Notes under the pieces: generated by a model
The model's input: only the letters and a program-made list of their open reading frames with translations
Told to the model about the DNA's origin: nothing
Database searches by the model: none
Position numbers and translations under genes: made by a program
Part shown: piece after piece, positions 45,641 through 55,933 of the stretch
How positions within the stretch are numbered: position 1 is the stretch's first letter
How the letters are laid out: each line of letters starts with the position of its first letter
Assembly (NCBI RefSeq): GCF_013141775.1
Contig: NZ_WHOB01000088.1
Coordinates: forward strand, 62,001 to 126,000
Source: Paenibacillus phytohabitans
Lineage (GTDB): Bacteria; Bacillota; Bacilli; Paenibacillales; Paenibacillaceae
Direction: 5' to 3'
Length of the DNA: 64,000 bases

Positions 45641-45950
45641 TCAGTTTCCACCTCGCTGCATCGCATATTTTGACATCATTCCCCAGTAACCCTTCAGGTG
45701 CATAACGCAATCTATCTAACGTTAGAAAGATTGACATCATTATACCTCACTACTCTATTTATTTTTTAAAATTATGAATATTCCCCTCTTACAGAGCAAT
45801 TAAAGACGCTTTCATCGGCCTTACGGATCATTTCTGTAAGATCACAGTAAGGTCAGCCTACTATCATATATCACATGTCATATATGTTGACTCAGGAAAT
45901 CCAAATCTCCAGCAGAAGTACATTTCTTGTTCAATCAGGAGGGTAAAAAC
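45641..45950. promoter_or_regulatory. Divergent control region, regulator and subtilases
   Basis: The gap holds TCTAACGTTAGA, a perfect 12-bp palindrome at 45714-45725. TTGACATCATT occurs twice, about 59 bp apart. Nearer the subtilase is the inverted repeat CATATAT/ATATATG. These are plausible regulator sites; no clear -10/-35 pair was assigned. Confidence 0.5.
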
Positions 45951-48900
45951 TTGAGAAAAGAATGGTTAAGCAAGTCTGTTATGATCATGGCCTTCACATC
46001 ACTCTTGATTGGCCCGCTCGGCAACGCCTTCGCTGCCCAGGAGCCCTCAGGCAAAACGCGCAAAAGCGAATGGTCCGCAGACACGGCTCCGCAGGCAAAG
46101 GTGGTACAGATCAAGCCGTCTGCCGGCAGCTCAGCTGCCGGAGCAGAAACGAAAGCAATTCCTGCCGGAGAAGCTGCTTATGACAGCAGCACGATTATCG
46201 TGAAGTATAAGGCCGGATTCACCTCACCTTCCAGCTCCATTCTGGATTCCGGCATTCTTCAGAGCAGTATTAAGCTCTCCGGCATTCATGCAGAAGCTCT
46301 AAGCGTGCCTGCCTCTGCCGACATCGGTCCATTGATTACCGAACTGAACAAAGACCCCAATGTCCTCTATGCTGAGCCTGACTACAAGCTGTATCCGGCA
46401 GCGGCCGGCACACTTCCGGACGACACCTATTTCGACAGACAATGGGCACTGCTCAACACGGGACAGGATCCCGCAAATACAGATCAGCCCGGCTTACCCG
46501 GAATCGACATTAAGGCCACCGAAGCCTGGAACATTACGCAAGGCAGCAGCGATCTGATTGTCGCGGTCATCGATACGGGCATGGCTGCCGGTCATCCCGA
46601 TCTGGCGGACAATATCTGGACCAATAAGAAGGATTATGCCGATAACGGCAAGGATGATGACAACAACGGCTATATTGACGATGTTCACGGCTGGAACTTC
46701 ATCGATCAGTCGAATCAGCTCTATGATGCCGTGGATGGGGACTGGCACGGAACTGCCGTTGCCGGGATTATCGCCGCCTCCTCGAATAACGGCATCGGCG
46801 TATCGGGCATCGCCCCCAAGGTGAAGATTATGCCGCTCAAGTTCATGAAAGGCGAATACGGAACCGTGCTCGCACTGATCGAAGCCATCCAGTATGCCGA
46901 GAAGAACGGAGCCAAGATTGCCAATATCAGTGCTGAGACCTACAGCTACAGCCAGGCGCTCAAAGATGTGATTGATGCCTCCAAAATGCTCATAGTTGCC
47001 CCTTCCGGCAACTATAGCGTGAACACGGATGCTACGCCTGCTTATCCGGCTGCCTTTGACAGCCCGAACATCCTCTCCGTTACGGCAGTGGATAATACCG
47101 GAAATTTGGCCTCCATGTCCAATATCGGCGCGGAATCGGTGGACGTTGCAGCGCCTGGCGACCTGAACTGGACAACGGCACCTGTAGTCAATGCAGGTCT
47201 GGCCGCCCAGATTGACGACGGCACCTCCAAAATTATTTTTAACGGGATTGCTTTTGAGAACATCCTGGACGATGAGGATGCTGACCAGAATTACCGCCAG
47301 GAGGCTTTTGACAAAGCTATGGATTATCTGGGTGCGCCGAAGGATGACGCCTCTGCGAGAATACTGCTCGTACAGGATGACGGCTCCAATATCGAACCTT
47401 ATCCAAGCACCCCGAAGCTGTCCAAGTACACGGATCTGCTTGAGGATTATACCGGATTCGACGAAGCGGTGGACATTGTGCAGACTGCTCCGAACGGCGG
47501 AGACGGCCCTTCTGCAGAGCTAATGCAGCAATATGATGTAGTCATCTGGTTCACAGGCACCGCAGCCAGGAACAATCTTAAGAATATTACGGACAACGAT
47601 CAGGCCGGGCTGAAGGAGTATCTGCAGGCTGGAGGAAACCTCCTGCTTACGGGATCTCATTCCTTGAATGCAATGGAAGAATCCGACTTTACGAGCGATG
47701 TCCTGCATCTGTACTTCGTGGAGGAATATTTCTATTCGAACGTACTCGGAGTTTCCGGAACGATCTATGATGGCGTACGGTATCCGCTGGATGAAGACAA
47801 GGACAGCTACAACTGGGTCATTTCCAGAGATCCGAAGATTGCCGCCATTAACCTTGAGAATATTACAAAAGCACCGAACAGCACTTATACCTATAACTAT
47901 ACTCAGGGTACCTCCTACGCTGCCGCCCACGCTTCCGGTGTCGCCGCACTGGTGCTCAGCCAGGAGCCGTCGCTCAGCCCGCTCGCCGTTAAGCAGCGGA
48001 TCATGAGCAGCGGCACACGCCTCAGCTCACTTACAGGCCGTATAGCCAGCGGAGCCATGATCAACGCCTATCAGGCGCTGACAGATGATGATATTCCCGG
48101 CACCCCTTACGCCGGCAGCAGCATCACTAACCGCCTGGATGAAGCTGCGGACGTAAATGATGTCTATTCCATCGAGCTCCATGCCGGTGAGAATATCAGC
48201 CTGGCCCTGACCGGTGATGCAGGAACAGACTTCGATCTGTATCTGTATTCTCCTGAAGCGGCAACCGTTCAGCTTAACGACAATATCCTGGCTTACTCGG
48301 AGAATAAAGGTACCTCTTCCGAAGCTATAGATTTCACAGTGAACGAGAGCGGAACCTACTATCTGGACGTGTATGCCTACAAGGGCAGCGGCAGCTATAC
48401 GCTTGGTGTTGCCACAGATAACCTGGCAGGCAGCTATGAAGATACCAGCAGCCCGCTGATCTTCACCGGCCCTTGGGCACAGGTCAGCAGCAGCGCCTAT
48501 TCCGGAACAATTGCCACACAGATTAATGCGAAGGGCAAGGTCGAGTTCGCCTTCGTAGGCAGCTATATCAGCTGGACCGGCTCCAAGAATGACAAGCAGG
48601 GCATCGCCAATGTCTATATTGACGGGATCAAGGCGGCATCCCCTTCACTGTTCAGCAAGACCTCCCTGGACAAGCAGCTAATCTATGAAAAAATCGTGCC
48701 TTACGGGCAGCACACCTTCACCATTGAATGGACGGGCAAGACCGATTCAAATGCCAAAAAGAGCGGAACCGCGTTCATCAATGTCGATGCCCTCACAGTA
48801 GCTCATCTTATTCAGGAGGACAATGCTACTACCTCTTACAGCGGTGCCTGGAAAACCAACTTCAGCCTGAAGCATTTCGGCGGAATTGCGAAATATGCAG

Positions 48901-49181
48901 ACGGCCCTGAAGCCTATGCCCAGTTCAAATTCGAAGGCACACAGGTACAGGTACTGGCGTACACCGGACCTAACCGCGGTATAGCAGATATTCTCATTGA
49001 TGATAAGCCGGTAGCTTCCGTTGACTTATACAGCGCAGTGCCGCAATTCCGGGCGGTGATCTTCGAAGCGGCAGCCTTGCCTGCGGGCAAGCATACCCTG
49101 CGTGTCGTCCACACCGGGGAGAAGAATACGGCTTCCAGCGGCACCTATATTTCGGTGGATGCCATCTCTATCCCGCAGTAA
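45951..49181 (+). CDS. Secreted S8 subtilase with inserted domain
   Basis: From the TTG behind AGGAGGGT the protease has 1076 residues and a signal peptide ending near NAFAAQ. An inhibitor-like propeptide (about 60-140) precedes the catalytic domain, with Asp208 (AVIDTG), His266 (DWHGTAVAG) and Ser655 (GTSYAAAHASG). The oxyanion Asn is in APSGNYS. Between His and Ser a block of about 230 residues (about 400-640) is inserted; it contains ARILLVQDDGS and GGNLLLTGSH and resembles a glutamine-amidotransferase-like Rossmann fold. A PPC-type domain and two beta-sandwich modules follow. The next gene, 30 bp on, encodes another subtilase. Confidence 0.92.
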   Translation: MRKEWLSKSVMIMAFTSLLIGPLGNAFAAQEPSGKTRKSEWSADTAPQAKVVQIKPSAGSSAAGAETKAIPAGEAAYDSSTIIVKYKAGFTSPSSSILDSGILQSSIKLSGIHAEALSVPASADIGPLITELNKDPNVLYAEPDYKLYPAAAGTLPDDTYFDRQWALLNTGQDPANTDQPGLPGIDIKATEAWNITQGSSDLIVAVIDTGMAAGHPDLADNIWTNKKDYADNGKDDDNNGYIDDVHGWNFIDQSNQLYDAVDGDWHGTAVAGIIAASSNNGIGVSGIAPKVKIMPLKFMKGEYGTVLALIEAIQYAEKNGAKIANISAETYSYSQALKDVIDASKMLIVAPSGNYSVNTDATPAYPAAFDSPNILSVTAVDNTGNLASMSNIGAESVDVAAPGDLNWTTAPVVNAGLAAQIDDGTSKIIFNGIAFENILDDEDADQNYRQEAFDKAMDYLGAPKDDASARILLVQDDGSNIEPYPSTPKLSKYTDLLEDYTGFDEAVDIVQTAPNGGDGPSAELMQQYDVVIWFTGTAARNNLKNITDNDQAGLKEYLQAGGNLLLTGSHSLNAMEESDFTSDVLHLYFVEEYFYSNVLGVSGTIYDGVRYPLDEDKDSYNWVISRDPKIAAINLENITKAPNSTYTYNYTQGTSYAAAHASGVAALVLSQEPSLSPLAVKQRIMSSGTRLSSLTGRIASGAMINAYQALTDDDIPGTPYAGSSITNRLDEAADVNDVYSIELHAGENISLALTGDAGTDFDLYLYSPEAATVQLNDNILAYSENKGTSSEAIDFTVNESGTYYLDVYAYKGSGSYTLGVATDNLAGSYEDTSSPLIFTGPWAQVSSSAYSGTIATQINAKGKVEFAFVGSYISWTGSKNDKQGIANVYIDGIKAASPSLFSKTSLDKQLIYEKIVPYGQHTFTIEWTGKTDSNAKKSGTAFINVDALTVAHLIQEDNATTSYSGAWKTNFSLKHFGGIAKYADGPEAYAQFKFEGTQVQVLAYTGPNRGIADILIDDKPVASVDLYSAVPQFRAVIFEAAALPAGKHTLRVVHTGEKNTASSGTYISVDAISIPQ

Positions 49182-49211
49182 ACATCTTCTATAGAAATGG
49201 GGAATCAGACA

Positions 49212-52200
49212 TTGGCTAAATCATTCATCAAACAATCGGTTGCGCTCTTCACTTCCGTCCTTCTGCTGGCTGCTCCGCTCGGCAGTCCGGCAGGGGCAGC
49301 CGGGACATCGCCGGCTTCAGAGGCACTTGCCGGTCTGCTCAATCCGGCACAGCCGCTTATCTCTCCTGCACTGTCTGCTACTCTTACAGCAGCGGGCAGC
49401 TCGGTACAAGCTCTTACAGCCGCTCCTGCAGTTGTAGACGGGAATATTGATACTGCTTCTTCCGCCAAAATAAGTGTAATCATCCAGCTGACCGGACAGC
49501 CCGTATCCGAAGCCAAACGCTCAGCCAGCGTGTCCAGACGCTCCTTCTCCGTACAATCGGCTGAACAGTCCGTCATGTCGGAGCAGACCGTCTTCAAGAA
49601 TACCGCCAGCTCCAAAGGTATTCCGCTGAAGGTTAACTACCAGTACAACACCGTACTCAACGGGATGGAGGTTACAGTCAGCGCCAATCAGATTCCGCAG
49701 CTGGCCAAGCTGGCCGGGGTCAAGTCCATCAGTCTGAACAGCACCTATTATCCTATTCCGCTGATTGATTCTCCTTCTACTGCGAACAGCCCCGGCAGCA
49801 GCTTCGAAATCGATCCGCTTGCCCAGATCGGGGCAGACACTGCCTGGCAGAGCGGTTTTACCGGCAAAGGCGTGAAGGTCGGCGTCATTGATACCGGGGT
49901 TGATTATAAGCACCCTGATTTGAAGAATGCCTATAAAGGCGGCTACGATTCCTTCTACCAGGATAATGATCCTTATGAAGAGCCTCCGGCCATCTTCGGC
50001 TTCGAAGGCACCAGCCATGGCACCCATGTAGCCGGAACCATTGTAGGGCGGGGAGAGAATCCCACCTCCGAGGTCGTCCAGAAAGGCGTTGCCTACGAGG
50101 CTGACCTCTATGCCTATAAGGTACTGGGTGCAACCGCGAAGGAAGACGGAACCTATCAGACCTCCGGTACCTCGGCCCAGGTCATCGACGGCATCGAGCA
50201 TGCTGTTAAGGACGGAATGGATGTCATCAACCTGTCACTCGGCTCTGACCTGGAGAAAGGTCCGGATTCACCGGATTCCATCGCCGTGAACAATGCCGTG
50301 CTCTCCGGTGTCGTGGCCGTTATCGCGAACGGCAATGCCGGCAGTGACGGCAAATACTATTATTCCATGGGCTCGCCGGCCAGCTCGCAGCTAGCCATTT
50401 CCGTTGCTGCCGCTACAAGCACCAGCATCCACTACAGTGCCAATTTCAGCGCCCAGCTGACGGACACCGTGACAGAGGAAGTGTACTCGGTGACCGATAC
50501 TGTGTACTCTGATCTTCTCGGCTGGAGCTATAACGGTGCGAATTTCAGTGATCTGCTGGGAACCGGACCGCTGGACGCTGTATATGCGGGACTTGGTGAT
50601 TACAGCGACTATAACGAAACCGGAGATGTTACGGATAAGGTCGTAGTGGTTTCCCGCGGCAATCTTACATTCGTAGATAAGGTCGCTATTGCCAAGGAAA
50701 AGGGAGCAAAGGCTCTGATTATCTTCAACGGCAATTCGCTGGACGGGTCTGAAGAAGCCGATCTCTCCGTCAGTATTCCCGGACGCGATGGCCCGTTAGG
50801 CGAGATTGCCTTCCTCGGCGATGATTATGCCCATATTCCTACCTTCGACATGCCGGGCATGGAGGGACGGGCGCTGGCCCGGGAGATTCTCGCGAACCCG
50901 GACAAACCGCTGCATATCACCTTCGGCAAGGATTATCCGATGACCGTAGCGGCTGGCGACACCATCGCCGACTTCAGCTCACGCGGACCGAATTCCGATG
51001 ATAATTACGGCATCAAGCCGGATATCAGTGCGCCGGGCGTGAATATCCTCTCCACCCTGCCGGAATATGCTGCGCTCTACGGTGATCAGGAGTATGCCTA
51101 TTATTTCGATAAAGGAGATCCCAGCTACGATCTGGCCTATCACCGTTCCAGCGGAACCAGCATGGCCTCCCCGCATATCGCGGGTCTGGCAGCGCTTATG
51201 ACACAGGCCCATCCAGACTGGACACCGCTCGATATCCGGGCTGCACTGGCCAACACGGCGGATGTGATCTCCGACACCGGCGGTACACAATACGATGTGT
51301 ACTCCCAGGGTTCAGGCCGGGCTGATGTAGCCAGCGCTCTGCTTACACCGGCTGTAGTGGAAGCCCTCGATCCGATTACCATCTATGACGAGCAAATGAA
51401 TGCAACCGTGATGGAGAGCGAGGCCAGCAATCTAAGCTTCGGAGCCATTCAGCCGGGTGCTGCGCCGCTATCCAAGCCGCTGCGGGTGAAGAACTTCTCC
51501 GATGATGCGGTGACCTATACTGCTTCGGTAGTGATGCATGCAAGCGTGACATCCGATCCTTCCGATCCGGTTGCCACTCCGGATGTGAGCAGCATAGAAA
51601 TGACGCTTGGCGGACTAGAGGGAGATGCTACAATCACCGCCGCCCCAGGCTCCAGCACGCCCTTCACCCTTTCGGCTCAAGCGGCTGAGGGCGCAGCTCA
51701 CGGAGTATATGAAGGAGAAATCCTGCTGCAGAGTCCGGGACTTCCTCCGCTTCATCTGCCATTTGTCATCCATGTGGGAACCGGCGTTGCCGATAATGAC
51801 TTCGGTCTGATTGATGGTGCGCTGACGAACAAAAGAATCTCACCGGCTGCTCCGGCCGACTTGTCCGTCACGCTGGCCAATAATCACACCAACTTCATGG
51901 TTGTTGAGGTTAACGGCCTGAGCGAAGGCTACATCGGGCGGATCTCCGACTGGTATGAATTAAACGAGGAGACCCAGCAGCTGTCTACACTTCCTGCAGG
52001 ACGGGTGACCTTCGAGAATCTCGACGGCAGCTATTCGGACGGAACCGTAGATGAGTATGGAAATTACGTCATCAGGCAATTGGAGCCGGGGCAATATAAG
52101 CTCGGCATATATGCAGTGCAGTATGACGAGAAATTTAATGTCGCAGATGTTCAGCTTGTAAATATGACGTTCTATGCGGTGGGAGATGACGAAGACATCA

Positions 52201-53615
52201 CCGGACCAACCCAGCCTACGCCTGATCCGGGCAGCGGCGGAGGAACGGCTACTCCAACGCCGGTTCCTACTGCAAGCCCTGTTCCTACACCAACGCCTGC
52301 ATCAGGCAATGGCGGCGGTGGCGGCGGATTGGCCGCTTCACCAACACCAGCGCCAGCGCCAACGCCAACCTCAACCCCAGCCTCAAGCCAAAGTCCGGCA
52401 ACCTCTGCCGAACAGCTGGCGGCTGTAGTTGAGCCAGGGCAAACCGTTGCTGGTCTTACAGGTGCTGCTGCTCTGGAAGGAAATCAGACAGTGGTCTCCA
52501 TTGACACTGCCGCGCTTCAGAAGGCACTGGATGCTGCAGCTGCAGCGGCCGTCTACAGCATAACTGCTGCGGAGAACAGCAGCGCGGGGGCCAGCCTGAA
52601 GCTGACTGCTGAGCAAGTGAAGCTGCTGCAGTCCGCACCTGCGGGCAGTTCCCTGGCCTTCACATGGAAGGGGGCATCCGTAGCCTTACCGTTGTCTGCC
52701 CTGTCAGGACTGGGCGCTAATGCCGGTCTGACCATCACGATTGCGCCATCAACGGACAGCAGAGCAATATTCACCGCCGGTTACCCGGGCGCAGCAATTC
52801 TTGGAACGCCTTATACCTTCGAAGCCGTCTCCACAGTGGCAGGCGTCTCCTCCAAGGTAACGTTCGCACCTGATCAGATCGTCCACCGGGCCTTCCTGCT
52901 GGATAAAGGTATCGATGCCACGAATGCAGGCGCACTTTATACAGAGGGAGACGCTGTGTATCCCGTGCCTGCACAGTTCAAGACCATGACGGATGGATCA
53001 ACCTTAGTCAAGATCAGCCGTCCGGGCTTCTCGACTTATGCAGCAGCCACAAGGCAGATTACCTTCAAGGATACCGGTTCCTCCTGGGCGAAGAGCGAAA
53101 TCCAGACCCTGGCCGGCAGGTTCATCCTGAACGGAACTTCAGCAGATACATTCTCGCCGAAGAGTCCCGTTACCCGCGCACAATTCGCCTCCATGCTCGT
53201 GACGGCCATCGGCCTGGATAAGCAGCCAGGGACGAATGCCTTCACGGATATTAAGGGAAGTGAATGGTATGCGCAGGATGTGAATGCAGCCTACAAGTCC
53301 GGCCTCGTTACCGGCTATGACGGAAGCTTCAGACCGGGCGATGAGATTACGCGTCAGGACCTCACGGTCATGCTTGCCAGAGCGCTTAAGCTGCTGGATA
53401 TCAAGTTCACCAGCGGCTCAGCTAACGTACCTTATGGCGATGCTGCTTCATTCAGCAGCTATGCCAAGGACAGCATTCAGGCCGTCAGCGATGCCGGACT
53501 GATGCAGGGCGAAGCACAGCAGGGACAATTCATCTTCCACCCTGCATTGCCGGCCACCCGCGAAGCTGCGGCCAAGGTTCTGTACCAGCTGCTGAGTTTA
53601 GCAGGTTCCCTGTAG
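49212..53615 (+). CDS. SLH-anchored S8 subtilase (Vpr-like)
   Basis: From TTG the protein has 1467 residues; an ATG 15 bp earlier is possible. It has a signal peptide, an I9-like propeptide, and a Vpr-type catalytic domain with Asp227 (GVIDTGVDYKHPDL), His269 (GTSHGTHVAGT) and Ser650 (GTSMASPHIAG), interrupted by a PA domain (about 420-560). An Fn3-like domain, a Pro/Thr linker (about 1000-1065) and three C-terminal SLH domains (about 1285-1467) follow. It would be a cell-surface protease. It shares an operon with the preceding subtilase and ends at a strong terminator. Confidence 0.94.
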   Translation: MAKSFIKQSVALFTSVLLLAAPLGSPAGAAGTSPASEALAGLLNPAQPLISPALSATLTAAGSSVQALTAAPAVVDGNIDTASSAKISVIIQLTGQPVSEAKRSASVSRRSFSVQSAEQSVMSEQTVFKNTASSKGIPLKVNYQYNTVLNGMEVTVSANQIPQLAKLAGVKSISLNSTYYPIPLIDSPSTANSPGSSFEIDPLAQIGADTAWQSGFTGKGVKVGVIDTGVDYKHPDLKNAYKGGYDSFYQDNDPYEEPPAIFGFEGTSHGTHVAGTIVGRGENPTSEVVQKGVAYEADLYAYKVLGATAKEDGTYQTSGTSAQVIDGIEHAVKDGMDVINLSLGSDLEKGPDSPDSIAVNNAVLSGVVAVIANGNAGSDGKYYYSMGSPASSQLAISVAAATSTSIHYSANFSAQLTDTVTEEVYSVTDTVYSDLLGWSYNGANFSDLLGTGPLDAVYAGLGDYSDYNETGDVTDKVVVVSRGNLTFVDKVAIAKEKGAKALIIFNGNSLDGSEEADLSVSIPGRDGPLGEIAFLGDDYAHIPTFDMPGMEGRALAREILANPDKPLHITFGKDYPMTVAAGDTIADFSSRGPNSDDNYGIKPDISAPGVNILSTLPEYAALYGDQEYAYYFDKGDPSYDLAYHRSSGTSMASPHIAGLAALMTQAHPDWTPLDIRAALANTADVISDTGGTQYDVYSQGSGRADVASALLTPAVVEALDPITIYDEQMNATVMESEASNLSFGAIQPGAAPLSKPLRVKNFSDDAVTYTASVVMHASVTSDPSDPVATPDVSSIEMTLGGLEGDATITAAPGSSTPFTLSAQAAEGAAHGVYEGEILLQSPGLPPLHLPFVIHVGTGVADNDFGLIDGALTNKRISPAAPADLSVTLANNHTNFMVVEVNGLSEGYIGRISDWYELNEETQQLSTLPAGRVTFENLDGSYSDGTVDEYGNYVIRQLEPGQYKLGIYAVQYDEKFNVADVQLVNMTFYAVGDDEDITGPTQPTPDPGSGGGTATPTPVPTASPVPTPTPASGNGGGGGGLAASPTPAPAPTPTSTPASSQSPATSAEQLAAVVEPGQTVAGLTGAAALEGNQTVVSIDTAALQKALDAAAAAAVYSITAAENSSAGASLKLTAEQVKLLQSAPAGSSLAFTWKGASVALPLSALSGLGANAGLTITIAPSTDSRAIFTAGYPGAAILGTPYTFEAVSTVAGVSSKVTFAPDQIVHRAFLLDKGIDATNAGALYTEGDAVYPVPAQFKTMTDGSTLVKISRPGFSTYAAATRQITFKDTGSSWAKSEIQTLAGRFILNGTSADTFSPKSPVTRAQFASMLVTAIGLDKQPGTNAFTDIKGSEWYAQDVNAAYKSGLVTGYDGSFRPGDEITRQDLTVMLARALKLLDIKFTSGSANVPYGDAASFSSYAKDSIQAVSDAGLMQGEAQQGQFIFHPALPATREAAAKVLYQLLSLAGSL

Positions 53616-53627
53616 GCTCAATACAAT

Positions 53628-53668
53628 AAAAGCCCCCAGCCACCGGTTATCCGTGGCTGGGGGCTTTT
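53628..53668. terminator. Strong bidirectional terminator
   Basis: AAAAGCCCCCAGCCAC pairs with GTGGCTGGGGGCTTTT, followed by T. It serves the subtilase operon and the convergent kimA-like gene. Confidence 0.95.
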
Positions 53669-53684
53669 TGCGTGCATCACGCAG

Positions 53685-55514
53685 TTATTTTTTCAAATGA
53701 TAAGGCACAGTAGTAATAATTACATTTCTGCGGTACAGCAGATGCGCGCGGATCAGCAGGCTGGATTGGTTATGCAGGATGTTATGCCAGCCCTTCTTCG
53801 GAATGAATTGCGGAACGATTACAGTAACCTGATAATTCGATTCACTTGCTTTGCGCTGGACGGTATCGATGAACTTGGTCAGCGGATGAATGATGCTGCG
53901 GTAGGGCGAATACAGCGTCACCAGCCGCACCTCGGGATGGAATTTCTTCCACTTCTCTTCGAATATGGCGTCATCCTCCCGCTCAAACGGAATGTGGACC
54001 GCAATAATCTGTTCGGCTCCCAGCGACTTGGCATACCGCAGGGAGTTCTCCACTACATGCGTAATTCCGGCCACCGGCAGAATAATGATATTCCCTTCGA
54101 TCGCCAGCGGCGGTTCGCCGCAGGTGGTGATCCGCAGCTGATCAGCCACCGATTCATAATGCTTGTGGATGCGGTAGAAGAACAGGATAATCAGCGGCAG
54201 GAAGACCAGCACCGGCCAGATTTGCGGGAATTTGGTCAGGAAGAACATAATGGTAACGATGAAGCTGATGAGCGCTCCGATCGTATTGATGATCAGCTTG
54301 GGCAGCCAGCCCTCCGGCTTATGCCGGATCCATTTGACCATCATCCCGGTCTGCGAGAGCGTGAACGGAATAAATACCCCTACCGCATACAGTGGAATCA
54401 GGTGCTCAGTCCGTCCCTCAAAGGCAATGATCAGAATGATCGACAGGATACCGAGGCTGAGAATCCCGTTAGAATAACCCAGCCGGTCGCCGCGGACCGT
54501 GAACATCCGGGGAATGAATTTATCCTTGGCCAGATTCACCGCCAGCAGCGGAAACGCGGAATATCCGGTATTGGCTGCCAGAACCAGAATCAGTGCCGTG
54601 GTCCCCTGAACGAAGAAATACATGAAGTTCCGGCCGAAGACCTGCTCGGCAATATCGGAAACCACGGTAACTTCCTCACGCGGGGCAATCCCGTAATAAT
54701 AAGCCAGGAAGACAATCCCTGAGAATAACAGCGCCAGCAGTATGCCCATCGCGGCAAGTGTTTTGGCTGCATTGTTCGGTGCAGGAGCCCTGAAGTTCGG
54801 TATGGCATTCGATATGGCCTCTACCCCTGTCAGCGCCGAGCTCCCCGAAGAGAACGCCCGGAGCAGCAGGAACAAGCTCACTCCAGCCACCGGTGTACCC
54901 AGTGAGGTATGCAGTTCGGCAGGCACATTGCCGGTCACAATGTTGAACAAGCCAAGACCGATCATGATAAACATGGCAAGGACGAACAGATAGACCGGAT
55001 AAGCCAGGAAGGACGCCGATTCGGTGACCCCCCGCAAATTCAGCGTCGTAATCAGAAGGACGAAGATGATGGCAATAATCACATTATAAGGATGAAGACT
55101 AGGGAAAGCTGAAGTGATGGCATCTGTTCCGGCGGATACACTTACCGCCACGGTCAATATATAGTCCACAAGCAGTGAGCCGCCGGCCACGAGACCCGGA
55201 TACTTGCCCAGGTTCTCTTTGGATACCACATAGGCGCCGCCACCTTGGGGATAAGCAAAAATAATCTGCCTGTAGGAAAGTATCAGCGCCAGCAGCAGCA
55301 CGAGTACCCCTACAGCGATAGGAATGGAATACCAGAAGGCTGCTGCACTAATCGTAATCAGCACCAGCAGAATCTGCTCTGGACCGTAAGCAACCGAAGA
55401 CAAGGCATCCGAGGATAGAATGGCAAGAGCTTTGGTTTTGTTTAATTTCTGTTCGCCCAGTTGATCCGACTTCAGCGGCCGTCCAATCAGGAATCTTTTT
55501 ACCGAAGACATCAT
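53685..55514 (-). CDS. kimA: KimA-type potassium importer
   Basis: This 609-residue APC-superfamily transporter matches B. subtilis KimA (YdaO) along its length: KRFLIGRPLKSDQ at the start, LSSDALSSVAYGPEQIL, IIFAYPQGGGAYVVSKENLG and a cytoplasmic tail ending in LPYHLKK. About twelve helices precede the tail (about 450-609), which in KimA forms the dimerising universal-stress-like domain. KimA imports potassium with protons at low external K and is inhibited by c-di-AMP. In B. subtilis a c-di-AMP riboswitch precedes the gene; I saw no such leader here. Confidence 0.93.
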   Translation of the reverse strand: MMSSVKRFLIGRPLKSDQLGEQKLNKTKALAILSSDALSSVAYGPEQILLVLITISAAAFWYSIPIAVGVLVLLLALILSYRQIIFAYPQGGGAYVVSKENLGKYPGLVAGGSLLVDYILTVAVSVSAGTDAITSAFPSLHPYNVIIAIIFVLLITTLNLRGVTESASFLAYPVYLFVLAMFIMIGLGLFNIVTGNVPAELHTSLGTPVAGVSLFLLLRAFSSGSSALTGVEAISNAIPNFRAPAPNNAAKTLAAMGILLALLFSGIVFLAYYYGIAPREEVTVVSDIAEQVFGRNFMYFFVQGTTALILVLAANTGYSAFPLLAVNLAKDKFIPRMFTVRGDRLGYSNGILSLGILSIILIIAFEGRTEHLIPLYAVGVFIPFTLSQTGMMVKWIRHKPEGWLPKLIINTIGALISFIVTIMFFLTKFPQIWPVLVFLPLIILFFYRIHKHYESVADQLRITTCGEPPLAIEGNIIILPVAGITHVVENSLRYAKSLGAEQIIAVHIPFEREDDAIFEEKWKKFHPEVRLVTLYSPYRSIIHPLTKFIDTVQRKASESNYQVTVIVPQFIPKKGWHNILHNQSSLLIRAHLLYRRNVIITTVPYHLKK

Positions 55515-55572
55515 CTCAGCTCACCGACTTTTTTTAAAGTTATATTACCCTTGGCGCTCAATTATAATCTGG

Positions 55573-55719
55573 CCCTATAACTGGATGCAGACACTATATT
55601 TGCTGCGCCGCCTGGTTAATACCTTAATCCTTTTATAACATTCTGTATAGGTGCAGATACCATAGACATTTTCGGTTTTTAGGAATAAAATCTGCATATT
55701 TTCTCTAATAACTGCACAT
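55573..55719. repeat. Repeat array (TGCAG/TATAAC family)
   Basis: Units with TATAAC, a short gap and TGCAGA lie at 55573-55596 and 55631-55659. Related sequence with CTGCATATTTTCTC and AACTGCACAT lies at 55683-55719. Steps are near 50-58 bp. It is a weaker example of the arrays seen elsewhere in the window. Confidence 0.5.
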
Positions 55720-55764
55720 ACTTCCGAAACTATGCTCCCCCTTCTGCCAAAACCACGGCAAAAA

Positions 55765-55789
55765 GACGAAGCAGGCATTCCGCTTCGTC
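55765..55789 (-). terminator. Terminator behind the binding-protein relic
   Basis: GACGAAGC pairs with GCTTCGTC and is followed on the minus strand by TTTTTG. It follows the pseudogene remnant and no intact gene. Confidence 0.75.
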
Positions 55790-55815
55790 CATTGTTGCTC
55801 AATGCGCTTTTATAT

Positions 55816-55933
55816 TCAGCAATCAGCCGTTTTCAGCTTATAAGCGGCTTCATATTCGGAGATGATGGCATCGCCGCCGGATTTACGTCATTTTTTAACC
55901 TCCTGCTTAAATCCGCCGAGATATGTATCTGAC
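55816..55933 (-). pseudogene. Remnant of an LplA-type binding-protein gene
   Basis: The minus-strand reading gives GGFKQEVKK, a stop, then RKSGGDAIISEYEAAYK. This matches the C-terminus of the YtcQ-type protein (GFEKEVESWKSRGG, IIEEYNAAYK); the internal TGA replaces the expected TGG. About 35-39 codons survive and no upstream part is recognisable. The terminator downstream is still present. Confidence 0.82.

Noticed and set aside
55515..55760. c-di-AMP riboswitch upstream of the kimA-like gene
   Set aside because: I looked for the long conserved leader on the minus strand and saw only AT-rich repeats; not claimed without a covariance-model search.
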